A stretch of 64,000 bases of DNA. Source: Triparma columacea. Its lineage: Eukaryota; Sar; Bolidophyceae; Parmales; Triparmaceae. This document shows positions 1-12,749 of the stretch, in pieces; the stretch's first letter is position 1, and each line of letters begins with the position of its first letter. Location: contig BRYA01000748.1 of assembly GCA_030267965.1 (NCBI GenBank), positions 1 to 64,000 of the forward strand, given 5' to 3'. The position numbers were made by a program, and so were the translations under genes. The notes below the pieces were generated by a model, which made no database searches, was not told where the DNA came from, and was given only the letters and a program-made list of their open reading frames with translations.

Positions 1-3000
1 AAGCTTTTTCTGGAAATACTTTATCATCTCCTTGAAGGCTGGCCTCTCCTTAGGATCTTTATCCCAGCATTTCCTCATGATGTCAGCAAGACCTTTATCT
101 TCAGCCTCCACCAACTTTAAATCAGGTCTCCATCCGTTAGCCACCCTGTTCATCACAACCATTGGTCCCCACCCCTTCCTGAAGGCCTTCTTGATTTCTC
201 CATCATAAAAGATTTCTAACAGCAGCATACCATAGGAGTAAATATCTACCTCTTTTGAGTACATCCTGTCAACATCATCAGAACTGAAGACTTCTGGAGC
301 CATAAAGTAGGGCGTTCCTACAGTAGTCATGGTTTTCTCTTCGTCCTCCTCGCTACCAAGGTGCCTGCTTTCCCCAAAATCAGTAATCTTTGCGGTGAGA
401 TCATCGCTGATCAACACATTTGCGCATTTCAAGTCCCTGTGCACAATTGGAGGATTCTTCCCATGAAGGAAGGCACAGCCCTTTGCTACCCCTAAAGCCC
501 ACTTTGTCTTCAAGCCAATCCCTTGGTTGATGAGAATGGAAAGGGTTGATCCTTTCTTAATTCTTGCAGTATCAACTTTGTCATGGGCATCTAAAACCAC
601 TGGGGTTTTCTGCCAGCTAAGCAATTGAACATGTTCTTTTTGTCCCTTGAGAAAGTCATCAAGGCCTCCATTCTTACACAGCTCAAACATGATGCCGTGG
701 TCTTCTAGCTCCCACACAACACCAAGACATTGAGCGATGTTGGGATGTCTCAGAGTTCCAATAAGCTTTAGCTCAAGGAAGAACCTCTCTAGAGTCTCTT
801 GTGAGAGTGATGATGGAAGGATCTCCTTGTAAGCACATTTTGTCCCATGGTAGTCTGCCAAGAGCACATTTCCAAACGCACCCTTGCCAAGGGAAACTTT
901 GTCTCCCTTCTTATCTCTCTCAAACTCCAGCTCAAAGCTGTCAACCAGCAGAGAAGGCTCAATGTTACTCCTGTGTGGGGGTGTGTTGATAAGGTTAGAG
1001 ATTACAGAAGAGGTTATGAGATTGTCTCCACTTCTTACCTTGAAATTTCACCTGCTGCCACACCCCTGCTTCTGTATGCTTCGATCTCCTTACTCTTGTC
1101 AAAATGTTCTCTGAGGGAAGAGAGTTTCATGAGGAATTTGTAACCGAACAAATCGACAATTGCACTTGGAACATTTCCTCCAAAGTCTGCTTTTGATACC
1201 AGTGTTACTTTTGTTTGTTGGATATCTCCAATAGGCTCCAGAGCCTCAAAAATATAGCATGTGTAGACAACACACCTTACAAAGGCTGGATTAAGAGGAA
1301 ACTCTTGCAGTAATTCATCTGTGTCAGCAGCGTCAATGATGATTGTGCCATTTGACTTCTTTTCCCAGATGACTCTACACCTATTTTGTCTTGGACGGAT
1401 CAAAGAAGAACCAATTTGTCTTGATGTAAAGTAGTAGAGACAGTGATCACTCTCTCTTTTTGTTTGCAATTCAAAAATACCATCATCTTTTGCCTCCTTT
1501 TTCCACCTTCTGCTGTAGAGTTCCTGAAACTCAAAAGCAGCACACTCCACCAAGCTTGCATCAACAGCAGTGGTAGCTATTCCTACTGTAAGTTTCTCTC
1601 CTTCAAGATTAACCCCTCTCATTTTAATTTTTCCATCTGGACTATTCATTTCTTTTGTCTTGTGCTTGCTATCTATGCAATCCAAGTAAATCTTCTCTCC
1701 ATTTGCCAAAGCTTCCTTCTCCTCTTTGGAATAATGTTGGGGAGTGTTCTTCATGGTGGCTGCAAGCAAAAAGATTTCAGCTTGATCGTCTTCTTTGTCC
1801 CTCTTGGTGTATTCGTTGTTCAAGTTGTCTGCAGGGGAGACTGAGGCCAAAGTATTTTGTGCCTTTGCCTTATCAGACTGCTTGTAAAAGAAGAAGAAAA
1901 ATGTAAGAACGGCAATAAATAACACACTGATAGCAATGCTGGCAAGAAGGATAGTATGGTTGCTGTCAGATTTGTCTTCATTTGCGTCAATTGCCATAGA
2001 TGCAATTTCATTGCAGTGCACTCCAGCAAACCCAGAGTTACACTGTGTGCAGGTGCAGTTGCCTGTTGTGCCTCCAATTGTTCCATTATTGGTGCAGTAG
2101 AAATTCCCATCTTCCCCCATATCAGCAGGGTTCCAAGAGTCTACACAGACAGAAGGAGTCTCGCAGTGAGGACCTTCAAACCCAGGGCTACACTTGGTAC
2201 AGGTGCAATTTCCTGCAAACCCACTGACTGTCCCCTCATTGATACAGTAGAAGTTTCCTTGATTTTCAAGAGACCCATCATCAGCAAGATCAGAGGTGGC
2301 ATTACAGGTATGGATGCAAGCTAAAGCATTAGCACTGTAGCCTTCTGCACAGGTAGCGCAATTTGGGCCATCAAATCCTTCATTGCAGGAAGTGCAGGTA
2401 CATTGTCCTGCAATTCCTCCTACAGTTCCTCCATTCATGCAGTAGAATTTCCCATCACTCTCCAGAGAACCGTCATCAGAAGGATCAGCACTAGATACAC
2501 AATTAGGGAAACACCAGGGGGCATCACCAGTGTAACCTTCTGCGCAGGTTTCACAGTGTGGACCGCCAACACCATCATAGCAGGAAGTGCACGTGCAAGA
2601 CCCAACAATACCACCAATGGTTCCTCCATTTATGCAGTAGAAGTTCCTATCATTCTCCAGAGAACCATCATCAGAAGGATTTACACTAGCTACACAGTTA
2701 GGGAAACACCAGGGGGCATCACCACTGTAACCCTCCGCACAGGTTTCACAGTGTGGACCACCAACATTATCGTAGCAGGAAGTGCACGTGCAAGACCCAG
2801 GCAGTCCGCCAACCTGCCCCCCATTTATGCAGTAAAAGTTTCCGTCTGATCCATCGTCTGTTGGTTCTGATGTTGCTTGGCAACTCTCGGCTATCTCACA
2901 GTGTGTACCACTGTAGTAAGTGTCACATAAAGTGCAGGTGCAAAATGAGGCAAATTCGTTCCAATTACCACCAATGTCCCCCCCGTTAATGCAGTAAAAT

Positions 3001-6000
3001 TTCCCATCGGAGCCATCATCAGAGGGGGAGCTACTGCCAACACAGGGAACGGCAAAACAGCCAGAGTACGAGTATGTATCGCCCCCTACAGTGCCATAAT
3101 AGTCCAAAGCGGACCCTAAGAAAGGAGAGACAAGGAATAGGAATTGTTGCAGCGGTAGCGTATAGTGAGTTGTGGGGTTGGGAATGGTTCTACAGACTAC
3201 ACAATCCTCATTCTCGTCTTACCTTGGATTGGAGTTGTGGAGGAGTAGGGAGAAGGGCATGTATTGTGGATGGTGATGAATCCACGATCACTTGGGTTGT
3301 TAGAAATATCATCACTATTTCCTGAGTCTGCTATGTTTCCAGTGAAGCTTGTTGAGTAGATGTTGACAGTAGTTTCACTACCATGAACATAAATTGCTCC
3401 ACCTCCCAAACTACTAGCTGTAGCTCTATTGTTGGAGAAGACTAAGAGCTCCAAGTCCACTATGGCACCATTAATAATGTAAACCCCTCCACCATACTCA
3501 GCAGACCCCTTGTCTAAGGTGAGAGCGCGGAGAATAAGTGTTTCACTCCCAGTTCCCTCCACTTCCATTCCTCTTCTTTCATTCTCTCCATCCAACACAC
3601 AGCTTGCACTGTCCTCCAAACACTTGACCTCTCCATTCAAGTCATCTGTCCACAGCATGCTAGAACTACTTGCACAAGTCCCCTCTGAGCATTTATATGA
3701 CCCACCAGCTAGAATCACAGTGTCACCATTCTCCATGATGGGGTTGCCAGTGTTAACACCGGTATCTGCATAATTACTGACCGTGTTGAACAGCCCGTTC
3801 ATACCCGAGACCTGAAGAAGTACACATCTGGAGTATGAGTATTCATTGCCGTTGATGGTGCCGTAAGTGTTCAAGGCGGACCCTGCGAAAGGAGAGAGAG
3901 ATAGGAATAGGAATTGGTGCAGCAGTAACGTAAAGTGAGTTGTGGAGTTAGGAAAGTTTCTACAGACTACACCACCATCCTCATTCTCGTCTTACCTTGG
4001 ATTGGAGAATTGGAGGAGTAGGGAGAAGGGCATGTATTGTGGATGGTGATGGTTCCACCATGCCTGTAAATATCATCACCATTTCCTGAGTCTGCTGTGT
4101 TTCCATTGAAGGTTGTTGAGTAGACATTGACAGTAGTTCCACTTCCCCAAATATAAATTGCTCCACCTCCATAATCACTATTTGTAGCTCTATTGTTGGA
4201 GAAGACTAAGAGCTCCAAGTCCACTTTGGCATCATTAATAATGTAAACCCCTCCACCAACAGTACCAGACCCCTTGTCAAAGGTGAGAGCACGTAGTATA
4301 AGTGTACTACTCCCAGTTCCACTCACATACATCCCTCTTCTTGCATTCTCTCCATCCAACACACAGCTTGCGTCGTCCTCCGCACACTTGACCTCTCCAT
4401 TCAAGTCTTGTGTGCCCAGCATGCTAGTACTACTTGCACAAGTCCCCTCTGAGCATTTATACGGCCCAACAGCTAGAACCACGGTGTCACCATTCGCCAT
4501 GATGGAGTTGCCAGTGTTGGTAGTTGCATAATTACTGACTGTGTTGAATAGCCCGTTCATAGTGACCACATTCACCTCAGCTCCTGTGCAGCCAGTGTAC
4601 GAGTATTTATCGCCCCCTACAGTGCCATAAGTGTCCAAAGCAGACTCTGGGAAAGGAATAGGAATTGGTGTAGCGATGCGTATAGTGAGTTGTGGGATTA
4701 AGAATAATTCTAAAGACTACACATCCTCATTCTTGTCTTACCTTGGATTGGAATTTTGGAGGAGTAGGGAGAAGGGCACGTATTGTGGATGGTGATGGTT
4801 CCACCACTGTTCTCAATATCATCACCATTTCCTAAACAACCCAAACAGTTTTCATTGAAGCTTGTTCCGTAGATGTTGACAGTTGTTCCACCAACAGAAA
4901 CATAAATTGCTCCACCTCCAAGAGCACCTATATTGTTGGAGAAGACTGAGAGCTCCAAGTCCACTGAGGCACCATTGTAAATGTAAACCCCTCCACCAGC
5001 AGTAGTACTATACCCCTTGTCGAAGGTGAGAGCTCGAAGAATAAAAGTTCCACTACCAGTTCCCCTCACACTCATCCCTCTTCTATCAATCTCTCCATCC
5101 AACACACAGCTTGCATTGTCCTCCACACACTTGACCTCTCCATTCAAGTCGTCTGTCCACAGCATGTCATTACTACCTGAACAAGTCCCGTCTGGGCATT
5201 TATACGACCCAACAGCTAGAATCACAGTTTCACCATTCACCATGATTGAGTTGCCAGTGTTGGTAGATGCATAATTACTGACCGTGTTGAATAGCCCGTT
5301 CATATTGACCACATTCACCACAGCTACTGTGCAGCCAGAGTACGAGTATTTATCGCCCCCTACGGTGCCAGAAGTGTCCAATGCGGACCCTGAGAAAAGA
5401 GAGAGTAGGAGTAGGAATTGGTGCAGCGGTAAAATAAAGTGAGTTGTGGGTTAGGAATGGTTCTACAGACTACACCACCATCCTCATTCTCGTCTTACCT
5501 TGGATTGGAGAATTGGAGGAGTAGGGAGAAGGGCATGTATTGTGGATGGTGATGGTTGCAGAATAGTCTCTGTAAATATCATCGCCATTTTCTGAGCCAG
5601 CAATGTTTCCATTGAAGGTTGTTGAGTAGATATTTACAGTGGTTCCACTATCAGTAACATAAATTGCTCCACCTCCATGATAATTATTATAATCATCATC
5701 AAAAGAAGTAATCCTACCTACGGCACCATTGTTTGAGAAGACTAAGAGCTCCAAATCTGCTATGGCACTACTAGTAATGTAAAGCCCTCCACCATTATAC
5801 ATAGTATACCCCTTATCAAAGGTGAGAGCTCGGAGAATAAGTGTTCCACTCCCAGTTCCACTCACCCAAATACCTCTTCTGTCATTCTCTCCATCCAACA
5901 CACAGCTTGCGTCGTCCTCCACACACTTGACCTCTCCATTCAAGTTTTTTGTGTAGAGCATGTTCTCGTTCCCATCAAAACCACCTGAACAAGTCCCGTC

Positions 6001-9000
6001 TGGGCATTTATACGACGCAACAGCTAGAGTCACAGTGTCACCATTCGCCATGATGGAGTTGCCAGAGTTACTACCGCCTTGCACTCCATTACTGACTGTG
6101 TTGAATAGCCCGTTCATATTGACCACATTCACCTCAGCCAACGACCTCCCTCCAACTACGACTAAGAAGGTCCCAAAAATTAGGCTCATCATTATCAAAT
6201 ATTTCGGAAAAGTTGTCATATGTGCCTTCGCTCGGCTGCATTTAACTAGGGAGGAACATTTCTTGGATGGATTCATGATCATGATCAACGCACTTTTGGC
6301 CCCAGACCTTCCAGTCGGCTCAATCTTAGATCCTATCTTCAGAAGGGCACAACCGCCCACACTGACAAGAAGGGAGGAAAACAATCCAGCAGCGCAAAGA
6401 AGGTAGCTTATGGTCGTGCTCCAACTTGTACATAACGAGATGATCTTATTCATGTCGAGTCCGTCGCGCAAATTGAAATCAAGGGTGTTGTCCCCTCGTT
6501 GGAAATTACCACCATGGTGTGCCTCTTCCCCTGACCTCTCAACGTTGCAGTTGTCGTAGTTCCCGTCGTTGTTGCTGCTGCAGTCATGAGTTGTCCCGCG
6601 CCAAAAGGATTGCGCGCTCTCTGTTAGCGTCGATGCTGACTGTGACAATGGCGGTGCTTTTCCCTTTGAGCATCGAGAAGCTAATCTTGCCTCTTCACCC
6701 ACTTTAAAGTTTAGGTGTAAAATCGGTGCAGTGCTCGTCTCACGTTCGTCGGTCGTCGTCGAGTTGCTCCTTTTAGTCCTATCCGCTATTCGACCGTCCA
6801 TGAGACCTATCGGTCGTTGCGAAACAGGGGGCATGATGAATGCTGCCTCGCACTTGGTCAAGTTGAGCTTTGAAAGTAGCCCATCGCCGGTCATGCGTTT
6901 AGCGGGCCGCAGAGTAGCCGGTAGCCTGGTGATTCTAATACCATCCTCCTTTGTGACCAGACCGCCAACGAAAGCGTCAAAAATGCTCAAGTTGAATATT
7001 TTGAATCCAGCATGAGGTTGGAAGCCAGAATTTTCTGCCTTGTTTTCTGAGGCTGTGAAGGGTGTGACCGAAAAAGTGAGAAAGTTTTCAAATTTTACAA
7101 CACTCCCGCAAAAAAATCCTTATCAACCAACAAACGACCAAAATGCCTGCATACTACTCTGCCTTTCGCCGAGTACTCACCTCGTCCTTCCCCTCGACCA
7201 ACCAATTCCTTCAACATTAACTTGACAATTTCTCGCCTCACACTCCTTTCAAAAGCAACGAAGGCGCCTATTTTGGCGTTATCTACTCTTGATGGGCAGG
7301 AGAGTTTATTGGTAGATGAAAAGGTACAAAGCTCTCCAACTTCCGAAGCTTGCATTAAATCGTGCATCGTCTTTAGCTTTTGTTGCCCAAACTTTGCAAT
7401 GCCTCCGTCGAGAAGTATCACGCCTCCTTCTAAGATCCCGTCCTTTCCGCTTTCAAGAAGCTCGTAGGACTTGCACTGTACGTCACATGCCGTCAGTGCT
7501 TTAAATTCCTTCGCCTTCTTCTCTTGATCTGTGGGGAGAAAAGCAAGGAGCGAAGCAAATCACGATTTGATTTCATTAGTTTGCGTTACAGTCGCATCGG
7601 GACAGCAGTAGTGTGTTTTTGAGGAAGACATAGGGGTGATCCGGCCTTGCTCCGTCATCATGGTTGCATTATTCATGACGCAATTGAACTTCTCCTCAAT
7701 GCTCACCTTCATAAACGAGAATAATCTGCTCTGCTGCATTCTGCCCACACTTTTCAATTTCATTGTTGAGTGGTGTCAACTCGTCGTCAAGCAGGAGCCC
7801 GCCCATCCCCTCTGCTTGGAGGGCGTCGTAGACATCGCATTTCGATAATGCTGCCCTAAAGGCCTTAACGTCCTTGACATTTGTTTCTGATGAGCGAAGC
7901 GAAATGAGTTGGATTTGAGGGTTAGCGTCCAATGAATTGCTTTTTCGATAGTCCCGCAGGGGTCTTTAATAGCGCTGAATGATCTCCTTTACCTTCTGCG
8001 TACTCACCTTGTCCTTCCCCTTCACCGGCCCTTTTCCAAGACACGTTTTCTCGGTGCTCGTTGCCAAAAGCAGCACCGACGGCGACACCAGGAGCTGCAG
8101 GTCGTTCCTGCGGACATGGCGACGGGGGAATAGAGCTCAAGTGAAGGCACCCCGTCACCTCAAAGCCTGGTAGCGCTTTGTACTCAGGTCTTAAACCCGC
8201 GCAACCTCCGTCCTCGATCCTCAGTTGCAAGGGGGGGGTCACTTGAATGAGTGCAGTATCCCCAAGCAAAGCAGAGACTAGCTGTGGTCCGTGAACCATT
8301 CCAAGCCTTGAAGCGCTCACTCGTAAAGCCTGGTCGAGACTGAGCTCATTCAAAGCCCTGCTCTTGTCCAAGCAGCTGTCCCCCTCCTCATGACGCACTA
8401 CAAGTTTGGGTGCAGTGAGGCGCCCATACTCTTGCTTCGCAGTCTCAATTTTGTGCTGCAACCACTCGGAGGAGTCAGTCGGAGCAGCAGCAGCGTTGAG
8501 TTCCGCCTGATCCTTGTTGAGAACGCTGTAGAGAGGAAGATTGTTCTTCACGTCAGACATGCCGTGGAAATGTTCGTCACACACATCACCCTGGCATGTG
8601 TTTACGTGAATAGCTTCGTCGGCCAAACAGGGGGAGAGGACTGTGGAGCGGAAGGGGGTTGTAAGGTAGGTGGAGTGCGGGGGTTGCGACATTCGACGTG
8701 GGTGAGAACATGAACGTTAAGGAGGACATGAACAAGGACGTGGATGAGGATGTGGACGAAGATGCGGGACAGACGAGGATGTGGACGATTTGTAAAGCAC
8801 AAGCTCCTCCCCCCTTCCCCATTTCTCACCTCTCGAAACCTCCGCAGCCTCCTCGACCGCGATATGTTTCGCCTTGCCCACCTCGACGTCGACATCAGTC
8901 TCCTCCACATCGGAACTGCTGTCTTCTCCTAACCCTCCACAATGTGCTTGACGGGGTCGACCGAGACTAGCTCGACGTGGGATTTGGGCGGCCATGACTT

Positions 9001-12000
9001 GGACGAAAGTAGTTTGACAGGTGTTGTTAAGAACGCCTGTCCTCCTCTCCTCGAAGTCGCGGGGTCCTTTTCTTTGAGAGTAGTCGTTCTTGACTTGATG
9101 ATCAACAAGGTATTTGTCAATCACATTGTGGAGGCTAGTGTTCATGGGGACGGTCTCGTCAACAACTGGGGGATAAATGGCTGTTGGTGGTCGGAGAGTG
9201 AAATGGGGTTGGTGGGGGGTCGAGGGGGGTCGAAGGGGTTAGAAGGTGAAGGTGAGGGTTAATGAGGGCATGCAAAGATACAAGCTGTCGACCCCCCCCT
9301 CATCGTCAATTGCTGCCTGTCCAACAGGTCCTCCAGACTGGCCTCCTTGTCGGCGGTTGCGTCCAAGACACCTTCCAAGTCAACCCTTCTCCCCTCTCCC
9401 CCTCTCCCCCTCTTCTCACCTTTCACGGCCTCCTCAGCCTCGTCGGTAACGAAACGATCCGCCTTGCACATACCTACGTTGACAGTGGGCTCCTCTACGT
9501 CCGAACTACCGTCCTCCCCAAACTCTGCAAGGAGCGAAGCAAATCACGATATGTTTTCATTAGTTTGCGTTACAGTCGCATCGGGACGGCAGCAGTGTTT
9601 TTTGAGGAAAATATCGAGGTGATTTAGCCTTGCTCCGTCATCATGGTTGTCATTATTCATGACGCAATTAAACTTCTCCTCAATGCTCACCTTCATAAAC
9701 GAGAATAATCCGCACTGCTGATCTACAATCTCCGTCGTCAAGAAGTGCCCGCCTGTCTCGTAAAAGGTCGCCATCATTATTAGCGAGACCCTCGCGTGCT
9801 GTCAGTGCCTTCGATTCCTTGTCATTCTTCTCTTGATCTGCGGGGAGAAAAGCAAGGAGCGAAGTAAATCACGTTTTGTTTTCATTAGTTTGCGTTACAG
9901 TCGAATCGGGTCAGCAGCAGTGCTTTTTTAAAGGAAGCCATCGGGGTGATCTTGCCTTGCTCTGTCATGGTTGTCATTATTCATGACGCACTTAAACTCT
10001 CCCTCGATGCTTACCTTCATAAACGAGAATAATCTGCACCGCTGATCTACAATCTTCGTCGTCAAGAAGTGGCAGCCTGTCCCCTGAAAGGTCGCCATCA
10101 TTATTACCGAGGTCGGCAACAGTCGCGTCATAAGCATCTCCCGTCGATGGTAAGTCTGATGCCTTGACAGTCTTGAAATTATGACCGTCCTTCAGCCCAT
10201 AAAGAAGCTGTTTGCAACCTGCGCGGTCGCCAAGTATCAGCTCCTCGCGCGAAAGCTCGATCTCCCCGTTGCTTAGATCGGCATAGACATCCTCTTGAGA
10301 ATATCTCGTCGAAAGCGCTCCGGAATCTTCCTCAACTTGCTTCAAGTCACAAGCACCGAGCAGCCAAGGAGACGGACTTTCGCCACTGCCATCGAAAAGA
10401 GCCAGCTCACCTCCTCGAAGTTCCCAACAATGATAGGTGTGGAGGGCAAGGGGCTTGGTGTGGCCACCTATCGTCGGGAGGGCCGTAAAGGCTAATTCAG
10501 TCTCGTCGTTTCGTGTTTTTGACAGAACTTTCGGCATTCCCAAACAACATCTGTGGTCGTGAAGTATGGAATTTCCTTCGAAAAGCTTGTCCATCTCCTC
10601 CTCGTCGAATATGTCGGAGGTATATCGGTCGGCCGTCGTCGAGAGTACTCCAGATGCCTTCCATTCCCACATGAGTGATGGTCCACCAGGAGTGTTAGGT
10701 TTCTTATCAACAGCGGCTCTATTCAGGACACCCTTCATGGAGCTTCCGTTCAGAATGTCTTCGTCGTCCTTCCTGTTCGTACCCGCGACGACCGAAGCAT
10801 CTTGGCCAATTGCAATGCCTTCGTCAGGAAGTAACACCCCTCCTTCCAAGAGTTCGAACTTTCTAACGTTGAATAGCTCGCAGAGCTTGACGGGTCCACG
10901 ATATGCCGTCAGCTTCGTACAGTGCTTGTCGTCCTTTTTATTATCTGTGAGGAGCAAAGCGAAGAGCGAAACAAATCGCGAACATTTTCATTAGTTGGGT
11001 TACAGTCACATCGGGACGGCAGCACAGTTCTATTTTGGGAAGAAATTGTGGGGGTGCTTATCTTGCCGCACTGTGTGATAGCTGTCGTTATCCATGCCGC
11101 ACTTGAACCTCTTACCTTTCTCAACAAGAATCAACCGCACTGCTCTACAATATTCGTCGTCAGGGGGTGTCAGCTGTTCCCTTAACAGCTCGTCGCGCGC
11201 TATATTAGGGTCTACATTGGTGTCCTTTGGAGCAGCGGCCGTCGAGATCGGATCTGACAGATTATACAGGACAGTGTTCCCCAAAATTCTTCTCCCCATA
11301 TGTGCCTTGGGACTGCTTGAAGGTTCCGAGTCTCCAGCTAGGCTGCTGGTACAATCGGGAGCCGAGCGATCTGAGCGATCTGAGATCGAGGCACCGAGAC
11401 CGTTCATATCTTCCTTCACGTTGCTATCAAGGCCCCCCATTCGACTAGTGCTATTGAGGGGGGTGCTCTTCCTCCTCGAGTACCTCTTCTTCTCCCCCGT
11501 CTCCGCCCAGAGAGGCATAATGTTGTGGTCTACAGTAAGGGTTCCACCCCTGCTAGCGACGTTTATCACCCCATTTTTCTGCGTGGTCTGCTCCTTGATT
11601 TCAAAGACCCTGTTGAAGTCTTTCTTGAGCGTGTTATTTGTGCACCCCCCCATCCAAGTTCTGTAGAAAGAAGTCATCATCTCATCATCGCTAACCCCGA
11701 AGAGGGGGGCGAGCGAATCCTTGGAAGTATTGAGTTGGCCCATCTTGTCTAGCGCGATGATGTAGTTTGTTATGCTCTGCAACGTTCCTTCGACCGTGTC
11801 GTTGTGCTGCGAGTGATTGAATCAGAAGGGAGGGGTTAATTAACAGGTGGATTGTTGATTAGAGAATTCTTGACGGTGCGTATCGCAGTCTCACCTGCTC
11901 AAGCTCATTATAGATGAAACTGAGGTCGCCATCATTATTACGCAGGTCGGCAACAGTCTCGCCATAAACATCTCCCGTCATTTGCAAGTCGGATGCTTTG

Positions 12001-12749
12001 ACAGTCTTGAAATTATGACCGTCCTTCAGCCCATAAAGAACCTGTTCGCAACCTGCGCGGTCGCCAAGTATCAGCTCCTCGCGCGAGAGCTCGATATCCG
12101 CGTTGCTTAGATCAGCATCGAAACCCTCTTGAGAATATCTCGTCGAAAGCGCTCCGGAATCCCACTCAACTTGCTCCAATTCACAAGCACTGAGCAGCCA
12201 AGGAGACGGACTTTCGCAACAGCCATCGAAAAGCGCTAGCTCGCCTCCTCGAAGTTCCCTACACTGATGGGTGTGGAGGGCAAGGGGCTTTTTGTGGCCG
12301 CCTCTCTTCGGGAGGGCCATAAAGGCCAATTCAGTCTCATCGTTTCGTCGTTTTGACAGGACTTTCAGCTTTCCCAAACTACATCCGTCGTCGAGAAGTA
12401 AGGAATTTCCTTCGAAAAGCTTGTCCACCCCCTCCTCATCGAATGCATCAGAGGTATATCGGTCAGCGGTCAGCGAGAGTGCTCCAGATGCCCTCCATTT
12501 CCACATGAGTGATGGTCCACTAGGAGCGTTAGGTTTCTTGTCAACAGCGGCTCTATTCAGGACGCCCTCCATTGAGCTACCATTCAGAATGCCTTCGATG
12601 TCCTTGCCGTTGATACACGCGACGACCGAAGCATCTTGGCCAACTGCATATCCTTGTTCACGGACATGCATGAGATCTTCATGCTGAAGACTTTCAAACA
12701 CGTATAGCGCGATGAACGCAAGATAGCTTATGAAGATAACGCTCATCAT
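1..12749 (-). CDS. Giant receptor-like kinase: repeat modules, beta-helix, EGF, START and TKL kinase (C-terminus off window)
   Basis: Fifteen exons join in phase: 12749-11895, 11806-11116, 10944-10015, 9837-9691, 9524-9420, 9165-8830, 8640-8008, 7886-7707, 7528-7181, 7052-5499, 5389-4742, 4646-3996, 3882-3223, 3115-1039, 970 to the edge (about 3595 codons). Most junctions are phase 1. Order: hydrophobic N-terminus; repeat modules of no recognised family; two membrane segments in the 7052-5499 exon separated by a Lys/Arg-rich loop; four beta-helix-like modules; six Cys-rich EGF-like repeats; a membrane segment near 1960-1890; a START-type domain (about 1560-1040); a kinase with GKGAFGNV glycine loop, HRDLKCAN catalytic loop, DFG and CWDKDPKERP. 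Known of the families: START binds lipids and TKL kinases are Ser/Thr or dual-specificity signalling enzymes. Inference: a lipid-responsive surface receptor kinase. Alternative: two genes, the kinase starting at ATG 6219 with a signal-peptide-like segment; continuous phase and module homology across 7052-6220 argue against this. Confidence 0.68.
2003..3115 (-). repeat. Six EGF-like Cys-rich repeats
   Basis: Inside the exon 3115-1039 a motif of the form FYCxNGGxxGGxxGxCTCTxC followed by GxHCE occurs six times, joined by acidic spacers (DDGS) and ETCAEGY linkers. The exon begins with the same SAL-YGTVGGD-YSYSGC leader that opens the beta-helix exons, so the EGF block was joined to that leader. 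The repeats end just before the membrane segment, as expected for a receptor ectodomain. Confidence 0.75.
3223..6132 (-). repeat. Four homologous beta-helix-like modules, one per exon
   Basis: Each unit is about 215 residues. It opens with MNGLFNTVSN, continues through a Cys pair (YKCxxGTC), NGEVKCxEDxASCVLDGE, then LILRALTxDKG and VDLELLVFSNN, and ends at TIHNTCPSPYSS before the splice site. The stacked N- and V-rich short turns resemble right-handed parallel beta-helix (pectin-lyase-like) proteins. The four exons have symmetrical phase-1 borders, so they can be added or lost without breaking the frame. Their introns and splice flanks are also alike, indicating tandem exon duplication. Confidence 0.75.
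7529..11115 (-). repeat. Duplicated exon-intron units with four related introns
   Basis: The introns 7529-7706, 9525-9690, 9838-10014 and 10945-11115 are recognisably the same sequence (donor-side GTGAGCATTGAGGAGAAG or a variant; near the acceptor GCTTCGCTCCTTGC). The exons ending at three of them finish with the same residues (IILVYE) and two of the exons that follow begin DQEK. Exons 12749-11895 and 10944-10015 are long paralogues (shared LNGSSM-GVLNRAAVDKKPN, LSREELILGDRAGC). The region grew by repeated duplication of exon-intron blocks. Confidence 0.8.

Noticed and set aside
5960..6406. Plus-strand ORF of 148 codons
   Set aside because: Antisense to the beta-helix exon of the receptor gene and paralleled by similar shadows in the other copies.
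6133..7051. Reading 6220-6990 as the 5'UTR of a separate kinase gene
   Set aside because: Frame is open across the whole exon 7052-5499, its phase matches the upstream exons, and its start resembles the repeat module. Kept only as an alternative.
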